Positions 17,592-26,713 of a stretch of 64,000 nt of DNA are shown here, in pieces; within the stretch, counting starts at the first letter, position 1, and every line of letters starts with the position of its first letter. The stretch comes from CBDDFQ01 sp965227035. GTDB taxonomy: Bacteria > Pseudomonadota > Gammaproteobacteria > Burkholderiales > Burkholderiaceae_C. The position numbers and the translations under genes are program-made. The notes beneath the pieces were generated by a model, which saw nothing but the letters and a program-made list of their open reading frames with translations, was not told the DNA's origin and made no database searches. Where the stretch lies: positions 2,418,001 to 2,482,000 of the forward strand of contig OZ245724.1 in NCBI GenBank assembly GCA_965227035.1, given 5' to 3'.

Positions 17592-17726
17592 CCCCTTAAT
17601 ATGCGCATGCTTTCCGGCCTGAAAAGTAGGAGGACGCGCCGTCCTCTTGCAATAGTGGAGCTTTCACGCCTTTAGGTGACTATCGTTATGCGCGAAGATG
17701 CACTTAGAATTTGAAACTTACCTGTG

Positions 17727-19247
17727 ATGGAACGTCGAATCATTGTTTTTGCGCCGACCGGGCAGGATGCCCCGATCACCGAGCGCTTGTTCAACGAGGC
17801 AAATATTGCCGTCGTTGTCTGCGATGCGGAGAACAATCTTGCCGATCTTCTGATGGCAGGAGCAGCGGCACTGCTGATCGTCGAAGAGGCACTGACTCCA
17901 CCTGTGCAGAACACGTTGCAGCGCTACCTCGCGAAGCAGGAGCACTGGTCCGACTTGCCGGTGCTGTTGCTTACCAAACGTGGCGCCAACAGCATGGACG
18001 TCCAAAAGGCCATCGAACGGCTGGGCAACGTGACCCTTCTGGAGCGGCCGGTGCGAACTACCGCGCTCATCAGCTCTGCGAAGTCGGCGCTCAGGGCGCG
18101 CGCAAGGCAATATCAGGCGCGAACGCTCGACAAACGCAAGGATGAATTTCTCGCGACCCTCGCGCACGAGCTGCGCAATCCCCTATCGCCTATCCTCAAC
18201 GCAACCCACATCTTCGAGCGTCAGCATCCATCCGATCAGACGACGCGCATGGTGGCGATGGTTCGAAGGCAGATCGATCACCTGACTCGACTGATCGACG
18301 ATCTGATGGATGTCGCGCGCATCACCAGTGGCAAATTGAAGTTGCAGATAAGCCCGACATCGGTCGGAAAGATCGTGACCCAGGCGCTGGAAATTGCGAG
18401 CGGCACGGTGGTGCAGCGCAAGCACGAACTCGAAGTGACGGTGTCCGATTCGGATTCATCTACCCCGATGACCGCAGACCATGTTCGTCTGGTTCAGATA
18501 CTCGCGAATGTTCTGGTCAATGCCGCGAAATTCACGCCGGTCGGCGGGAAAATCGTGTTGTCTACCGAAGTCGATTCGAAGTCGGCAACGTTCCGTGTCA
18601 AGGACACCGGCCGTGGACTCTCCCCTGAAGAGATCGACAAAATCTTCGAGATGTTTTCACAAAGCCGCGCAGTGGGTGAGCCTTCCACTGGACTCGGGAT
18701 GGGCCTGCATCTGGCGCGCGTGTTTTCGAAAATGCACGCAGGTTCCATCGAAGCGTTCAGCGATGGCAAAGGCAAGGGCAGCGAATTCGTCATCAAGGTT
18801 CCGTTGAACTACCAGGGCAAGGAAGCACTGCGCCTTCAGGACAACGCAAGCGAACGGACTTCGACGTCGAACCGGCGCGTACTGGTGGTCGATGACAACC
18901 GCGACGCAACCGACACTCTGTCGACGATTCTCGCCAGTGCTGGCATGACTACATTTTCCGCATACGACGGGAGTACGGCTGTCGAGATGGAGAGGTCCAA
19001 GCTGCCGCACATCGTGATCATGGACATCGGCATGAAACCCATGAACGGCTACGAAGCCGTCAAGCTGATGCGAGCGAGAGCGCCTGCGGAAAACGGTCAT
19101 CGACCCACGATCGTCGCATTGACCGGTTGGGGTCAGTTCACCGACCAGGCACTCGCGAAAGAAGCAGGTTTCGATCACCACTTCGTCAAGCCCGTCGACG
19201 TGAAAACCCTTCTCGATTTCATCGCCTCATCCAGCAAGCCTGCCTAA
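17727..19247 (+). CDS. hybrid histidine kinase with C-terminal receiver
   Basis: About 506 residues from the ATG at 17727; a GTG immediately before it is also in frame. The N-terminal 120 residues look like a degenerate receiver-type domain. A DKRKDEFLATLAHELRNPLS HisKA motif has His at about 147. An ATPase domain follows (VKDTGRGLSPEEIDKIFEMF, GLGMGLHLA). The C-terminal receiver has VVDDNRDATDT and phosphoacceptor Asp near 432 in VIMDIGMKPMNG. It belongs to the large soluble hybrid kinase group common in betaproteobacteria. Confidence 0.9.
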   Translation: MERRIIVFAPTGQDAPITERLFNEANIAVVVCDAENNLADLLMAGAAALLIVEEALTPPVQNTLQRYLAKQEHWSDLPVLLLTKRGANSMDVQKAIERLGNVTLLERPVRTTALISSAKSALRARARQYQARTLDKRKDEFLATLAHELRNPLSPILNATHIFERQHPSDQTTRMVAMVRRQIDHLTRLIDDLMDVARITSGKLKLQISPTSVGKIVTQALEIASGTVVQRKHELEVTVSDSDSSTPMTADHVRLVQILANVLVNAAKFTPVGGKIVLSTEVDSKSATFRVKDTGRGLSPEEIDKIFEMFSQSRAVGEPSTGLGMGLHLARVFSKMHAGSIEAFSDGKGKGSEFVIKVPLNYQGKEALRLQDNASERTSTSNRRVLVVDDNRDATDTLSTILASAGMTTFSAYDGSTAVEMERSKLPHIVIMDIGMKPMNGYEAVKLMRARAPAENGHRPTIVALTGWGQFTDQALAKEAGFDHHFVKPVDVKTLLDFIASSSKPA

Positions 19248-19262
19248 TCTCGGCAGGCTTGC
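19234..19262 (+). terminator. hairpin overlapping the hybrid kinase stop
   Basis: GCAAGCCTGCC and GGCAGGCTTGC form a perfect 11-base stem with a 7-base loop that contains the TAA stop codon. No clear T-run follows, so it may be a weak or Rho-assisted terminator. Its place exactly at the gene end supports this role. Confidence 0.55.
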
Positions 19263-19289
19263 CCGATCAGCGGAAGCGACTCGGGTGGT

Positions 19290-19814
19290 TTATTCGATCT
19301 TCGTGAACGCCGTTTCCCGAAACGGCTCGTTCGGGCCATACGTCCCGTTATAAATTTTCGTCTCGATGATGCGTGGGTTGTCCATGCGCACCTTCATGAG
19401 CCAGGTTTGCTGATTCGATGCACAGGCCGACTTCTGAAACTTGATGACGCGGTACTGAAACGGATACCCGCGCGCGCCTTCACTCAGGCTGTGTGTGGTG
19501 GGATCCAGCACCATGTACATCGCCTTGCCGCTGCCTTGCTCGACAACCTTGAAATCACCCGCGCAGGTCGGCTTCTTCTTGTTGCCGGTCGGAAAGACAG
19601 CGCGCTCGCGACTGAAAACTACGCTGCGATTCTTCTCGGTCACGTCGGGCAGTTCCGGCGCGACCAGCGTACCCATGAAGTAGATGTCTCCCGTAGGCTC
19701 CTGAACCAGCTCGACTTCACGAGCAATCGTCGCGTGCACGCCCGAGGCCAGCCCGGTTGACATCAGGGCAGCGACGAATGCTTGGCGCGAACGGATCATC
19801 AGGCGGTGGCTCAT
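19290..19814 (-). CDS. exported protein of unknown function
   Basis: This 174-residue protein has a signal peptide (hydrophobic FVAALMSTGLASGVHA after a basic start). I do not recognise the family. The mature part is beta-rich and mostly polar with two cysteines (PTCAGDF and KSACASN) that could form a disulfide. Motifs such as VVFSRERAVFPTGNKKK and IYNGTYGPNEPFRETAFTKI are distinctive. It resembles in style the exported adhesin-E-like protein at 46933-47511, but I see no firm homology. It stands alone between the hybrid kinase and the von Willebrand gene. Confidence 0.65.
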   Translation of the reverse strand: MSHRLMIRSRQAFVAALMSTGLASGVHATIAREVELVQEPTGDIYFMGTLVAPELPDVTEKNRSVVFSRERAVFPTGNKKKPTCAGDFKVVEQGSGKAMYMVLDPTTHSLSEGARGYPFQYRVIKFQKSACASNQQTWLMKVRMDNPRIIETKIYNGTYGPNEPFRETAFTKIE

Positions 19815-20057
19815 GTGTGTACAGGCTCGATCTCTCGAAGGACGAAATCCAAAAAAATGGCAGTTCAGGTTTGTTTTCGGCAGATCGGTCGAGTTACTTT
19901 AGACATGGCGTGTAAATACTCGCCGCCCCGCGCTTGCCAACATCGCCTGGCCCGGGCACGATGTTCATGCGTTCCGATGAAACTCGGCGTCGAAACGCCA
20001 ACGGGCGATTCGCCCACCCTCCCCTGATTCACGAGTGATTCTTCCCGGGACACGCTC

Positions 20058-21101
20058 ATGTTTTTCTTGTGGCCGCAGTACCTCTGGCTGCTGATCGCGT
20101 TGCCTTTGATGCCGCTGCTTTACTGGTGGCTGATCAGTCGTCGCGGCAAGACTGCGCTGCGCTACAGCAGCCTCTCGGTCGTACGCGGCGCCGCCGGCCG
20201 CAATTGGCGAAGGCATGTCCCGCCCGCACTGCTCTTCGTAGCGCTCTCGACCCTGCTGCTCGCGGCCGCGCGCCCTGTCACACACATCACCCTGCCGTGG
20301 ACCCGATCGATCCTCATGCTCGCCATGGATGTGTCGCTCAGCATGCGTGTGAGCGACGTGAAGCCGAATCGAATGGTCGCAGCGCAGGAAGCTGCCAAAA
20401 CCTTCCTGAAGGACTTGCCGAAAGATATCGAAGTCGGTCTGGTGACCTTCGCTGGAAGCAGCCAGGTCGCGCAAGCCATCACGAAAGATCGAGCCATGCT
20501 TGTCTCGGCGATCGACGGAATCCAGATGCAGGTGGGCACTGCTGTGGGCAACGCGATCGTGCAATCGCTGGCCGAACTGTTCCCCGATCAGGGCATCGAT
20601 CTTGGCCCCATGAATCTGGGCTATGGAATGAATCGGCAAGTCGGCCGCAGTCTCGACGACAAGAACAAACCGCCGCCGAAAGAAATCATTCCTGTGGAGC
20701 CGGGTTCGTACACCTCGGCCGCAATAATTTTGCTCAGCGACGGCAGGCGCACTACCGGTGTCGACACGATGATGGCCGCGAAGATGGCTGCGGATCGAGG
20801 CGTTCGGGTGTATGTGGTCGGGCTCGGCACTGTGGCTGGCGACGCGGCGGCGGCAGAAGGCATGCCGATCTATCTGCAACTAGACGAGCCCACCTTGAGA
20901 GAGGTCGCGCGCGTGACCGGCGGCGATTACTTCTTCGCGGGTTCTGCAGAAAAGTTGAGCAGCGTCTATGAACACCTCGGATCGAGACTGCAGGTACAGA
21001 CCCGCGAGACCGAAATTTCCGGAGCACTGGCGTTCGCGGCAGCCATCGTCGCAATGATTGCTGCAGTCATGTCTGCGATCTGGTTCGGCAAGATTCTCTG
21101 A
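20058..21101 (+). CDS. BatA-like von Willebrand factor A membrane protein
   Basis: The 347-residue protein has an N-terminal helix pair (LWLLIALPLMPLLYWWLI and PPALLFVALSTLLLAAA), then a VWA domain with an intact metal site DxSxS at residues 91-95 (DVSLS), and a C-terminal helix AFAAAIVAMIAAVMSAIW. This layout matches BatA/BatB aerotolerance proteins. Those genes normally follow a MoxR ATPase and a DUF58 gene, but neither is present here, so this is an orphan copy. A probable ribosome site lies in the TTCCCGGGACACG leader, which is weak. An extra insertion of about 45 residues lies between the second and third VWA motifs. Confidence 0.82.
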   Translation: MFFLWPQYLWLLIALPLMPLLYWWLISRRGKTALRYSSLSVVRGAAGRNWRRHVPPALLFVALSTLLLAAARPVTHITLPWTRSILMLAMDVSLSMRVSDVKPNRMVAAQEAAKTFLKDLPKDIEVGLVTFAGSSQVAQAITKDRAMLVSAIDGIQMQVGTAVGNAIVQSLAELFPDQGIDLGPMNLGYGMNRQVGRSLDDKNKPPPKEIIPVEPGSYTSAAIILLSDGRRTTGVDTMMAAKMAADRGVRVYVVGLGTVAGDAAAAEGMPIYLQLDEPTLREVARVTGGDYFFAGSAEKLSSVYEHLGSRLQVQTRETEISGALAFAAAIVAMIAAVMSAIWFGKIL

Positions 21102-21111
21102 TCCCGAACGC

Positions 21112-22641
21112 TCAGGACTCGATCGAAAACTGCATCGCTTTCTCGAGGTCTCCTACCCACTGCTTGTAGCTATCTGAACGCCTCGCATCGTCCATGCGCA
21201 GCAGGGCAGACGGATGCAAGGTAACGAACACCGGCCGGCCGTCCGCGCGCTCGTGGATCCATTCGCCGCGTTCAGACATGACCGCCACATGGCGATTCAA
21301 AAGACTGCGTGCAGCAGTGGCTCCCAACGCGACCAGCGCTCGCGGCTGCACGATATCGATTTCGTTGTCCAGCCACTGCGCGCAAGCCGCAGCCTCCTGC
21401 TGCGATGCAGTTTTATGAATGCGCTTCTTGCCGCGCAACTCGTATTTGAAATGCTTCACCGCATTCGCCATGTACACCGCTGGACGCGGCCAATTCAATT
21501 CGTCCATGGCTTCCGCCAGAAGTTGCCCCGCCGGTCCGACAAACGGTCGCCCTGCCAGATCTTCCCTGTCACCCGGCTGCTCGCCCACCAGCATGTGAGT
21601 TGCGCCCAATGGACCTTCACCGCACACCGCCTGCGTCGCACCGGCTCCAATGGGGCAAAGGGTGCAAGCGTTGGTCGCAGCCCGAAGTTCTTCGATCGAT
21701 GTGGGCGTTTCGCCGGACAGAACCGGACGCATCGGCTGCAGCAGTTTCATAGGCCTTGCCACTGTCGCCGGCGCTTGAATCATGGCCGAGCTTCTCTCCA
21801 CCGCTTCGTCGTACAGGGGAGCTATGAGCTGCGCTTCGGGCAGATTGGGCCAATAGCGGCGCGGCATTTCGCGAACCATCATTGCGAACTTCGGACGCGC
21901 AGGATTGAAGGTGCTGCGGTAATAGGCCAGCCATAAATGTTCGCTCGCATCGGCCGGCGGTTTGTCTTCACGCGACGCGGGTGGCCCATAGACAAGCTTC
22001 TCGCCGTTCCATTCGACCGACAGGTCGGGCGTGAGGATGATCCAGCGCATCTGCGCAAAGCGTCGCACGAAAAATGGTGCGTTCGCTTCGACGATGAAAT
22101 GATCCGGCTCGAACCACGCGACCCGTTTGTCCACGCCGTCTTCTCTCACTTCGGTGAAGCGCACGAAGGCCCGCATCTTGTGAACATCGCGACGCACCGC
22201 TTGAGCCATTTTGTTGGCAAGCATCATGTCCGCGTCGAGAGGATCGTGACGGAGTGCGGGTTCGCGCTGAAGTCGCCAAAGCAGCCGGTACATCAGATCG
22301 AACCGGGACGGATCGCGATGCAGAAGAACTTGCCCGCAGAGCTTCATGAAACTCGGTGGAACCTTGAGCTTCGAATCACGATCGGGAGCATCGTGGGTTA
22401 GTGGGGAAGCGACTTCCAAACCGGTCGATGCTTCAGGTTCATCGGTAAGCGTCAGTTCCGATTGCGAATCTCGAGAAGCGCGAGCCTGCTCGGCTTCTGC
22501 CACTCTCCACGAAACGCACGCAGGAGGCACTCCATTTAACGCGAGACGTCTTGCGTGTCTGCGAAATCCGGCAAGATCCGTCGGCCCCGCGAGGTCGACG
22601 TATTCGGTGGCCATCTCTCGGCGTTGCCCAGCAGCAGTCAT
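21112..22641 (-). CDS. UdgX-family uracil-DNA-binding protein fused to a DUF4130 domain
   Basis: The 509-residue protein has an N-terminal DUF4130 region (about 10-290, HLWLAYYRSTFNPARP) and a C-terminal family-4-like uracil-DNA glycosylase domain. Key UdgX features are CTLCPIG cysteines for an Fe-S cluster, GEQPGDREDLAGRPFVGPAG, the RIHK loop whose His forms a covalent bond to uracil in characterised UdgX, and LHPSALLRM. It would bind uracil in DNA tightly or irreversibly. Its start overlaps the stop of the radical SAM gene, so the two are translated together under the LexA box at 23899. Confidence 0.9.
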   Translation of the reverse strand: MTAAGQRREMATEYVDLAGPTDLAGFRRHARRLALNGVPPACVSWRVAEAEQARASRDSQSELTLTDEPEASTGLEVASPLTHDAPDRDSKLKVPPSFMKLCGQVLLHRDPSRFDLMYRLLWRLQREPALRHDPLDADMMLANKMAQAVRRDVHKMRAFVRFTEVREDGVDKRVAWFEPDHFIVEANAPFFVRRFAQMRWIILTPDLSVEWNGEKLVYGPPASREDKPPADASEHLWLAYYRSTFNPARPKFAMMVREMPRRYWPNLPEAQLIAPLYDEAVERSSAMIQAPATVARPMKLLQPMRPVLSGETPTSIEELRAATNACTLCPIGAGATQAVCGEGPLGATHMLVGEQPGDREDLAGRPFVGPAGQLLAEAMDELNWPRPAVYMANAVKHFKYELRGKKRIHKTASQQEAAACAQWLDNEIDIVQPRALVALGATAARSLLNRHVAVMSERGEWIHERADGRPVFVTLHPSALLRMDDARRSDSYKQWVGDLEKAMQFSIES

Positions 22642-23882
22642 CAGAACAACGCGTGCTGATATGTTTGTCGCAGATCGGTTTGCCGAATCGACTGCGGTCG
22701 ATGACCGTCGGCGACGACGAACTGCATCATTTTTTGCGTGGGTCCGTGAAGACGACTGATATCGTCGACTCGAATGCGACGAACGCGCCGCGCCTGCAAT
22801 AACTTGCCCACCGATTTCACGCCAAGGCCAGGTACTCGCAGCAGCATTTCTTTTGGCGCTGTGTTGAGGTCGACCGGAAAGCGTTCTTCATGCGCCAGTG
22901 CCCAGGCGAGTTTCGGGTCGACGTCGAGCCGCAAAAGGCCGTCCGATTCGGCAACGATCTCTTCGTGAGCGAAGCCATAGAAACGCATCAACCAGTCGGC
23001 CTGATAAAGACGATGTTCACGAACCAGCGGCGGCGCCTTCAGGGGCAAAGCGCGCGCTGCATCGGGAATAGGACTGAAAGCCGAGTAGTAGACGCGGCGC
23101 AATCCGTAGGAGCCGTAAAGCGTGGCGCTGGTCGTGAGGATGTCGCGATCGGTCGCAGCATCTGCACCGACGATCATTTGGGTGCTCTGGCCGGCCGGTG
23201 CGAATCGGGGCGGCTTCGCCGCTTTCGGCGCGCTGCCGGGAAGCATTCGCGGAGCGGCGGGCTTCGCCGCCTGTTTGGCATCGGCAATGTGAATGGCAAG
23301 ACGCCCCATCGATCGCTTGATTTGCAGCGTATCTTTTTCGGGCGCGAGAGCCTGCAATCCTTCGATGGTCGGCAGCTCGATGTTGATGCTCAACCGATCG
23401 GCGTACAGCCCCGCACGAGCGAGCAATTCTTCGCTTGCGTCGGGGATGGTCTTGAGATGGATGTAGCCCCGAAAATCGTGATCTTCACGCAGCGATCGCG
23501 CAACCTCGACCACCTGCTCCATCGTGTAGTCGGGAGACCGCACGATGCCGCTGCTGAGGAACAATCCTTCGATGCAATTGCGGCGGTAAAAATCGAGCGT
23601 GAGGTTCACCACTTCTTCTGTGCGAAACCTCGCGCGAGGCACGTTGCTCGATGCCCTGTTGACGCAGTACAGGCATTCGTACTGGCAATGATTGGTGAGC
23701 AGAATTTTGAGCAGCGATATGCATCGACCATCCGGCGTATAGCTGTGGCAAATGCCTGATCCCTCGGTCGATCCGATGCCTTTGCCTCCACGCGAGTCGC
23801 GTTTGTTCGTGCCGCTCGACGAACACGAGGCGTCGTATTTTGCGGCGTCGGCGAGTATGGAAAGTTTAGTGACGGTGTCCAT
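22641..23882 (-). CDS. putative DNA modification/repair radical SAM protein
   Basis: The 413-residue protein has the radical SAM cluster CQYECLYC (CxxxCxxC) near residue 70 and a C-terminal helix-hairpin-helix (LNTAPKEMLLRVPGLGVKS) that binds DNA non-specifically. This family is known from genome surveys to be encoded next to UdgX-like glycosylases. Its chemistry is unproved but expected to act on DNA bases. The ATG at 23882 is only 16 bases from a LexA-type operator, so transcription should rise during the SOS response. The stop overlaps the UdgX start codon. Confidence 0.9.
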   Translation of the reverse strand: MDTVTKLSILADAAKYDASCSSSGTNKRDSRGGKGIGSTEGSGICHSYTPDGRCISLLKILLTNHCQYECLYCVNRASSNVPRARFRTEEVVNLTLDFYRRNCIEGLFLSSGIVRSPDYTMEQVVEVARSLREDHDFRGYIHLKTIPDASEELLARAGLYADRLSINIELPTIEGLQALAPEKDTLQIKRSMGRLAIHIADAKQAAKPAAPRMLPGSAPKAAKPPRFAPAGQSTQMIVGADAATDRDILTTSATLYGSYGLRRVYYSAFSPIPDAARALPLKAPPLVREHRLYQADWLMRFYGFAHEEIVAESDGLLRLDVDPKLAWALAHEERFPVDLNTAPKEMLLRVPGLGVKSVGKLLQARRVRRIRVDDISRLHGPTQKMMQFVVADGHRPQSIRQTDLRQTYQHALF

Positions 23883-23898
23883 AAGATAGGTCTATGTT

Positions 23899-23914
23899 CT
23901 GTATGAATATACAG
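23899..23914 (-). promoter_or_regulatory. LexA (SOS) box
   Basis: CTGTATGAATATACAG matches the LexA consensus CTGT-N8-ACAG exactly and is close to a perfect palindrome. Read on the minus strand it is CTGTATATTCATACAG, which also fits CTGTATAT-NN-A-NN-CAG. It lies 17-32 bases upstream of the radical SAM start codon, a position where LexA would block transcription. Confidence 0.8.
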
Positions 23915-23995
23915 TGATCGACCTGCTTCTGGAACCTTGTTACCTGCTGCACAGCAGGGCTTCTTTACTGCCGAGTTGCAGTGATTCGGTGGCGT

Positions 23996-24745
23996 CTAAC
24001 GCGACAACAGTTGCGGCACGGAAGACGCAAGTAGCGCGACGCCCGAAACGGTCAAAAGCGCGAGGATGATCTGACGAAAACGTACTTCCGATATACCGAT
24101 ATACAGACGAGTTCCAAGCAGTGTCGGCACCAGCATGGCGGGCGCGACGATAGCGAACAAGGGCAACATCTCGCGCTTGACCAGGCCGGTGCCGATGTAG
24201 GTCGCCATCGTGACCGTTTGCATAGCCAAATTGAAGTTCTGAATGATTGCCCGTTGCGTATCTTTGTTCATGCCTCGCAGCGTGCACCACAACGTGGGCA
24301 CGACGCCGGCAAATCCGCCGAGTCCACCCATCATTCCGCCAGCGATCCCCACCGCGGCGTCCGCAGCGGATCCACCCCGCGTAATTTTCGGGAGATCCTT
24401 GCTGAACAGCATGGCAGGGCACCAGAACACCATCAGGGTTCCAAGCAGCGCCTTGAAAACCACTACGTCGAGTCGTGGCAGAAGCCACACCCCCATTGGA
24501 ATGCCCGCGAGACCTCCCAGAACGAAGGGAAGCAGAAGCTTCCAGTCGATGCTTCTGCGCACCGAAATAGCGGCAATGATCTGCCCGGTCATTGCGCCGA
24601 ACACCGCCAACACGGCAGCGAGTTTCGGATCGAGCGTCCAGGCCCAAATAGACATGGACACGAGGCCGAACGCGAAGCCTGAGAGCCCTTGCACGAATCC
24701 GGCCACGATGGCGCCGACTGCGACGATGAGATAGATCGATTCCAT
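23996..24745 (-). CDS. TauE/SafE-family sulfite or anion exporter
   Basis: The 249-residue protein has eight or so hydrophobic helices and the two repeated motifs typical of the family: GFVQGLSGFAFGLVSMSIWA near the start and GGMMGGLGGFAGVVPTLWC in the middle. The ATG at 24745 (MESIYLIVAVGA) is preferred because the longer frame from 24883 adds 46 charged, non-membrane residues. Family members export sulfite, sulfoacetate or similar organosulfur anions. It is divergent from the hybrid kinase at 24871, and no sulfur gene lies nearby. Confidence 0.88.
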   Translation of the reverse strand: MESIYLIVAVGAIVAGFVQGLSGFAFGLVSMSIWAWTLDPKLAAVLAVFGAMTGQIIAAISVRRSIDWKLLLPFVLGGLAGIPMGVWLLPRLDVVVFKALLGTLMVFWCPAMLFSKDLPKITRGGSAADAAVGIAGGMMGGLGGFAGVVPTLWCTLRGMNKDTQRAIIQNFNLAMQTVTMATYIGTGLVKREMLPLFAIVAPAMLVPTLLGTRLYIGISEVRFRQIILALLTVSGVALLASSVPQLLSR

Positions 24746-24870
24746 AAGGTGTTCGGTTTTTGTTTCCGGGATTCTGATGCATCGCGAAGGCGGCTTTGCG
24801 GTTACATATGCGCGTTTCGCTTTTGCATCTCTACAATTCCCTTCGACTTCCCGTCGCACGAATACCTCGA

Positions 24871-26577
24871 ATGAAATCTTCAAATCCCCACGACAAGGCC
24901 GTCCCGACCACCTTCACCGGACGCTCGGAGTTTCCGGAAGGAACGCCGATCGAGGATGTGCTGCAAGCGCTGCGCGACAGCGAGCAGCAGTTTCAAACCT
25001 TGTTCGATTCCATCGATGAAGGCTTTTGCGTCATCGAATTTTTCGACGGGCCGCATGGGCCGTTGAGCGATTACGTACACATCGCCGCGAACCCTGCATA
25101 CCTCGCGAATGCGGGAATTGCGAACGTGGTGGGGCAAAAGGTTCGTGAGATGGTTCCCGACGAAGCCGACGCTTGGGTCGAGATTTATCGCGATGTGCTC
25201 ATGACCGGTAAACGCATTCGTTTCGAACGCGAATTGGTCGCGACAGGCCGTTATCTCGAACTCTCCGCATTTCGAATCGAACCGATAGAGCGCAAGCAGG
25301 TTGCCGTTCTTTTCATCGACGTCTCCCAACGCCACCGCGCCGAAAAAGCACTTCGTGAACTCAACGAGACGCTCGAGCGCCGGGTAGCGCAAGAAGTGAC
25401 CGAACGGCTTAAAACCGAAGAGGCGCTGAGGCAGGCGCAGAAAATGGAAGCTGTCGGACAGCTCACCGGCGGTATCGCCCACGACTTCAACAACATGCTG
25501 GCGGTGGTGATGGGATCGCTCGAATTGCTCAGCAGAAAATTCGCCGGCGATGATCCCAACGCCAAGCGCTACATCGACTCCGCGAAGGATGGCGCAAAGC
25601 GCGCCGCTCAGCTCACCCAGCGCCTGCTCGCGTTCTCGCGCCAGCAGCCTCTGCAGCCCGAATCGATAGATGCGAACAAGCTGGTCACCGGTATGTCCGA
25701 TCTCGTTCGTCATTCTTTGGGTGCAAGCATCAAGCTCGAAACCGTCCTTTCCGCTGGACTCTGGCGCACCAATGCAGATCCGAACCAGCTCGAAAACGTC
25801 ATCCTGAATCTCGCGGTCAACAGTCGCGATGCCATGCCGGACGGGGGGCGATTGACGATCGAAACCGCAAATTGCCATCTGGACGAACGCTATGTTGCCG
25901 ATCATGTCGGTCTGCCGGTCGGCCAGTACGTGATGATTGCCGTGAGCGACAGCGGCGCAGGCATGACACCGGAGGTCGCCGGAAAAGCGTTCGATCCGTT
26001 CTTTACGACCAAAGAAGTCGGCAGGGGCACAGGGCTCGGGCTGAGCCAGGTCTACGGCTTCGTCAAGCAAACCGGTGGTCACGTAAAAATCTATTCGGAG
26101 GTTGGGCAAGGAACAGCCGTGAAGATCTACCTCCCGCGACTCATTGGCAACACACAGGAAGAGGCCGCGGCGGAAGAAACTCGAGCCACCTCTTTCGGCG
26201 ACACACAAGAGGTCGTACTGGTCGTGGAAGACGAGCCGGGCGTGCGGCAATTCTCGGTCGATGCGCTCAAGGAACTCGGCTACGGCGTTCTAGAGGCCGA
26301 CGGCGCGGCGGCTGCCCTGAAATTGCTCGATGCGAATCCCAATATCGCCCTGCTGTTTACCGATGTGGTCATGCCCGAGGTCAATGGTCGCAAACTTGCC
26401 GACGAGGCCGTCAGGCGCCGGCCCGACCTGAAGGTGCTGTTCACCACGGGCTACACCCGCAACGCGGTAGTTCACAACGGCGTTCTCGATGCCGGTGTGC
26501 ACCTCATCGGCAAGCCTTTCACCATCGACGAGCTGGCCGCCCGGGTTCGCGAAGTGCTGGATTCGCCAGAAAAATAG
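24871..26577 (+). CDS. PAS-domain hybrid histidine kinase with receiver
   Basis: About 568 residues from the ATG at 24871. Domains in order: PAS (about 30-150, FQTLFDSIDEGFCVIEFFDG), a coiled coil (ALRELNETLERRVAQEVTER), HisKA with His204 in GGIAHDFNNMLAVVMG, ATPase (SDSGAGMTPEVAGKAFDPFF, GTGLGLSQVYGF), and a receiver with Asp498 in FTDVVMPEVNG and Lys in LIGKPFTIDEL. This layout is common for soluble hybrid kinases whose receiver competes for phosphate. No DNA-binding partner is adjacent. Upstream in-frame ATGs at 24796 and 24808 are less likely. Confidence 0.9.
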   Translation: MKSSNPHDKAVPTTFTGRSEFPEGTPIEDVLQALRDSEQQFQTLFDSIDEGFCVIEFFDGPHGPLSDYVHIAANPAYLANAGIANVVGQKVREMVPDEADAWVEIYRDVLMTGKRIRFERELVATGRYLELSAFRIEPIERKQVAVLFIDVSQRHRAEKALRELNETLERRVAQEVTERLKTEEALRQAQKMEAVGQLTGGIAHDFNNMLAVVMGSLELLSRKFAGDDPNAKRYIDSAKDGAKRAAQLTQRLLAFSRQQPLQPESIDANKLVTGMSDLVRHSLGASIKLETVLSAGLWRTNADPNQLENVILNLAVNSRDAMPDGGRLTIETANCHLDERYVADHVGLPVGQYVMIAVSDSGAGMTPEVAGKAFDPFFTTKEVGRGTGLGLSQVYGFVKQTGGHVKIYSEVGQGTAVKIYLPRLIGNTQEEAAAEETRATSFGDTQEVVLVVEDEPGVRQFSVDALKELGYGVLEADGAAAALKLLDANPNIALLFTDVVMPEVNGRKLADEAVRRRPDLKVLFTTGYTRNAVVHNGVLDAGVHLIGKPFTIDELAARVREVLDSPEK

Positions 26578-26713
26578 CTTCGCGAGATACTTCGCGACGC
26601 CTTTTCGACAATTTCTGGCCGATTAGCGCAACACGGACATTGAAAGTCTTTCGATAATTGCCGGGTGGCATTGCGCATGCCCGATCAAAAACAACGATTA
26701 GAGCGATCATCCA

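Noticed and set aside
20069..20971. 300-codon frame overlapping the BatA-like gene
   Set aside because: Low-complexity Arg/Ser-rich shadow of the VWA gene.
23943..23958. CCTGCTG-CA-CAGCAGG hairpin after the TauE gene
   Set aside because: No T-run and only 7 paired bases; too weak to list as a terminator.
24880..26250. 456-codon minus-strand frame opposite the hybrid kinase
   Set aside because: The plus strand encodes PAS, HisKA, ATPase and receiver domains without a gap; this is an antisense open frame caused by base composition.
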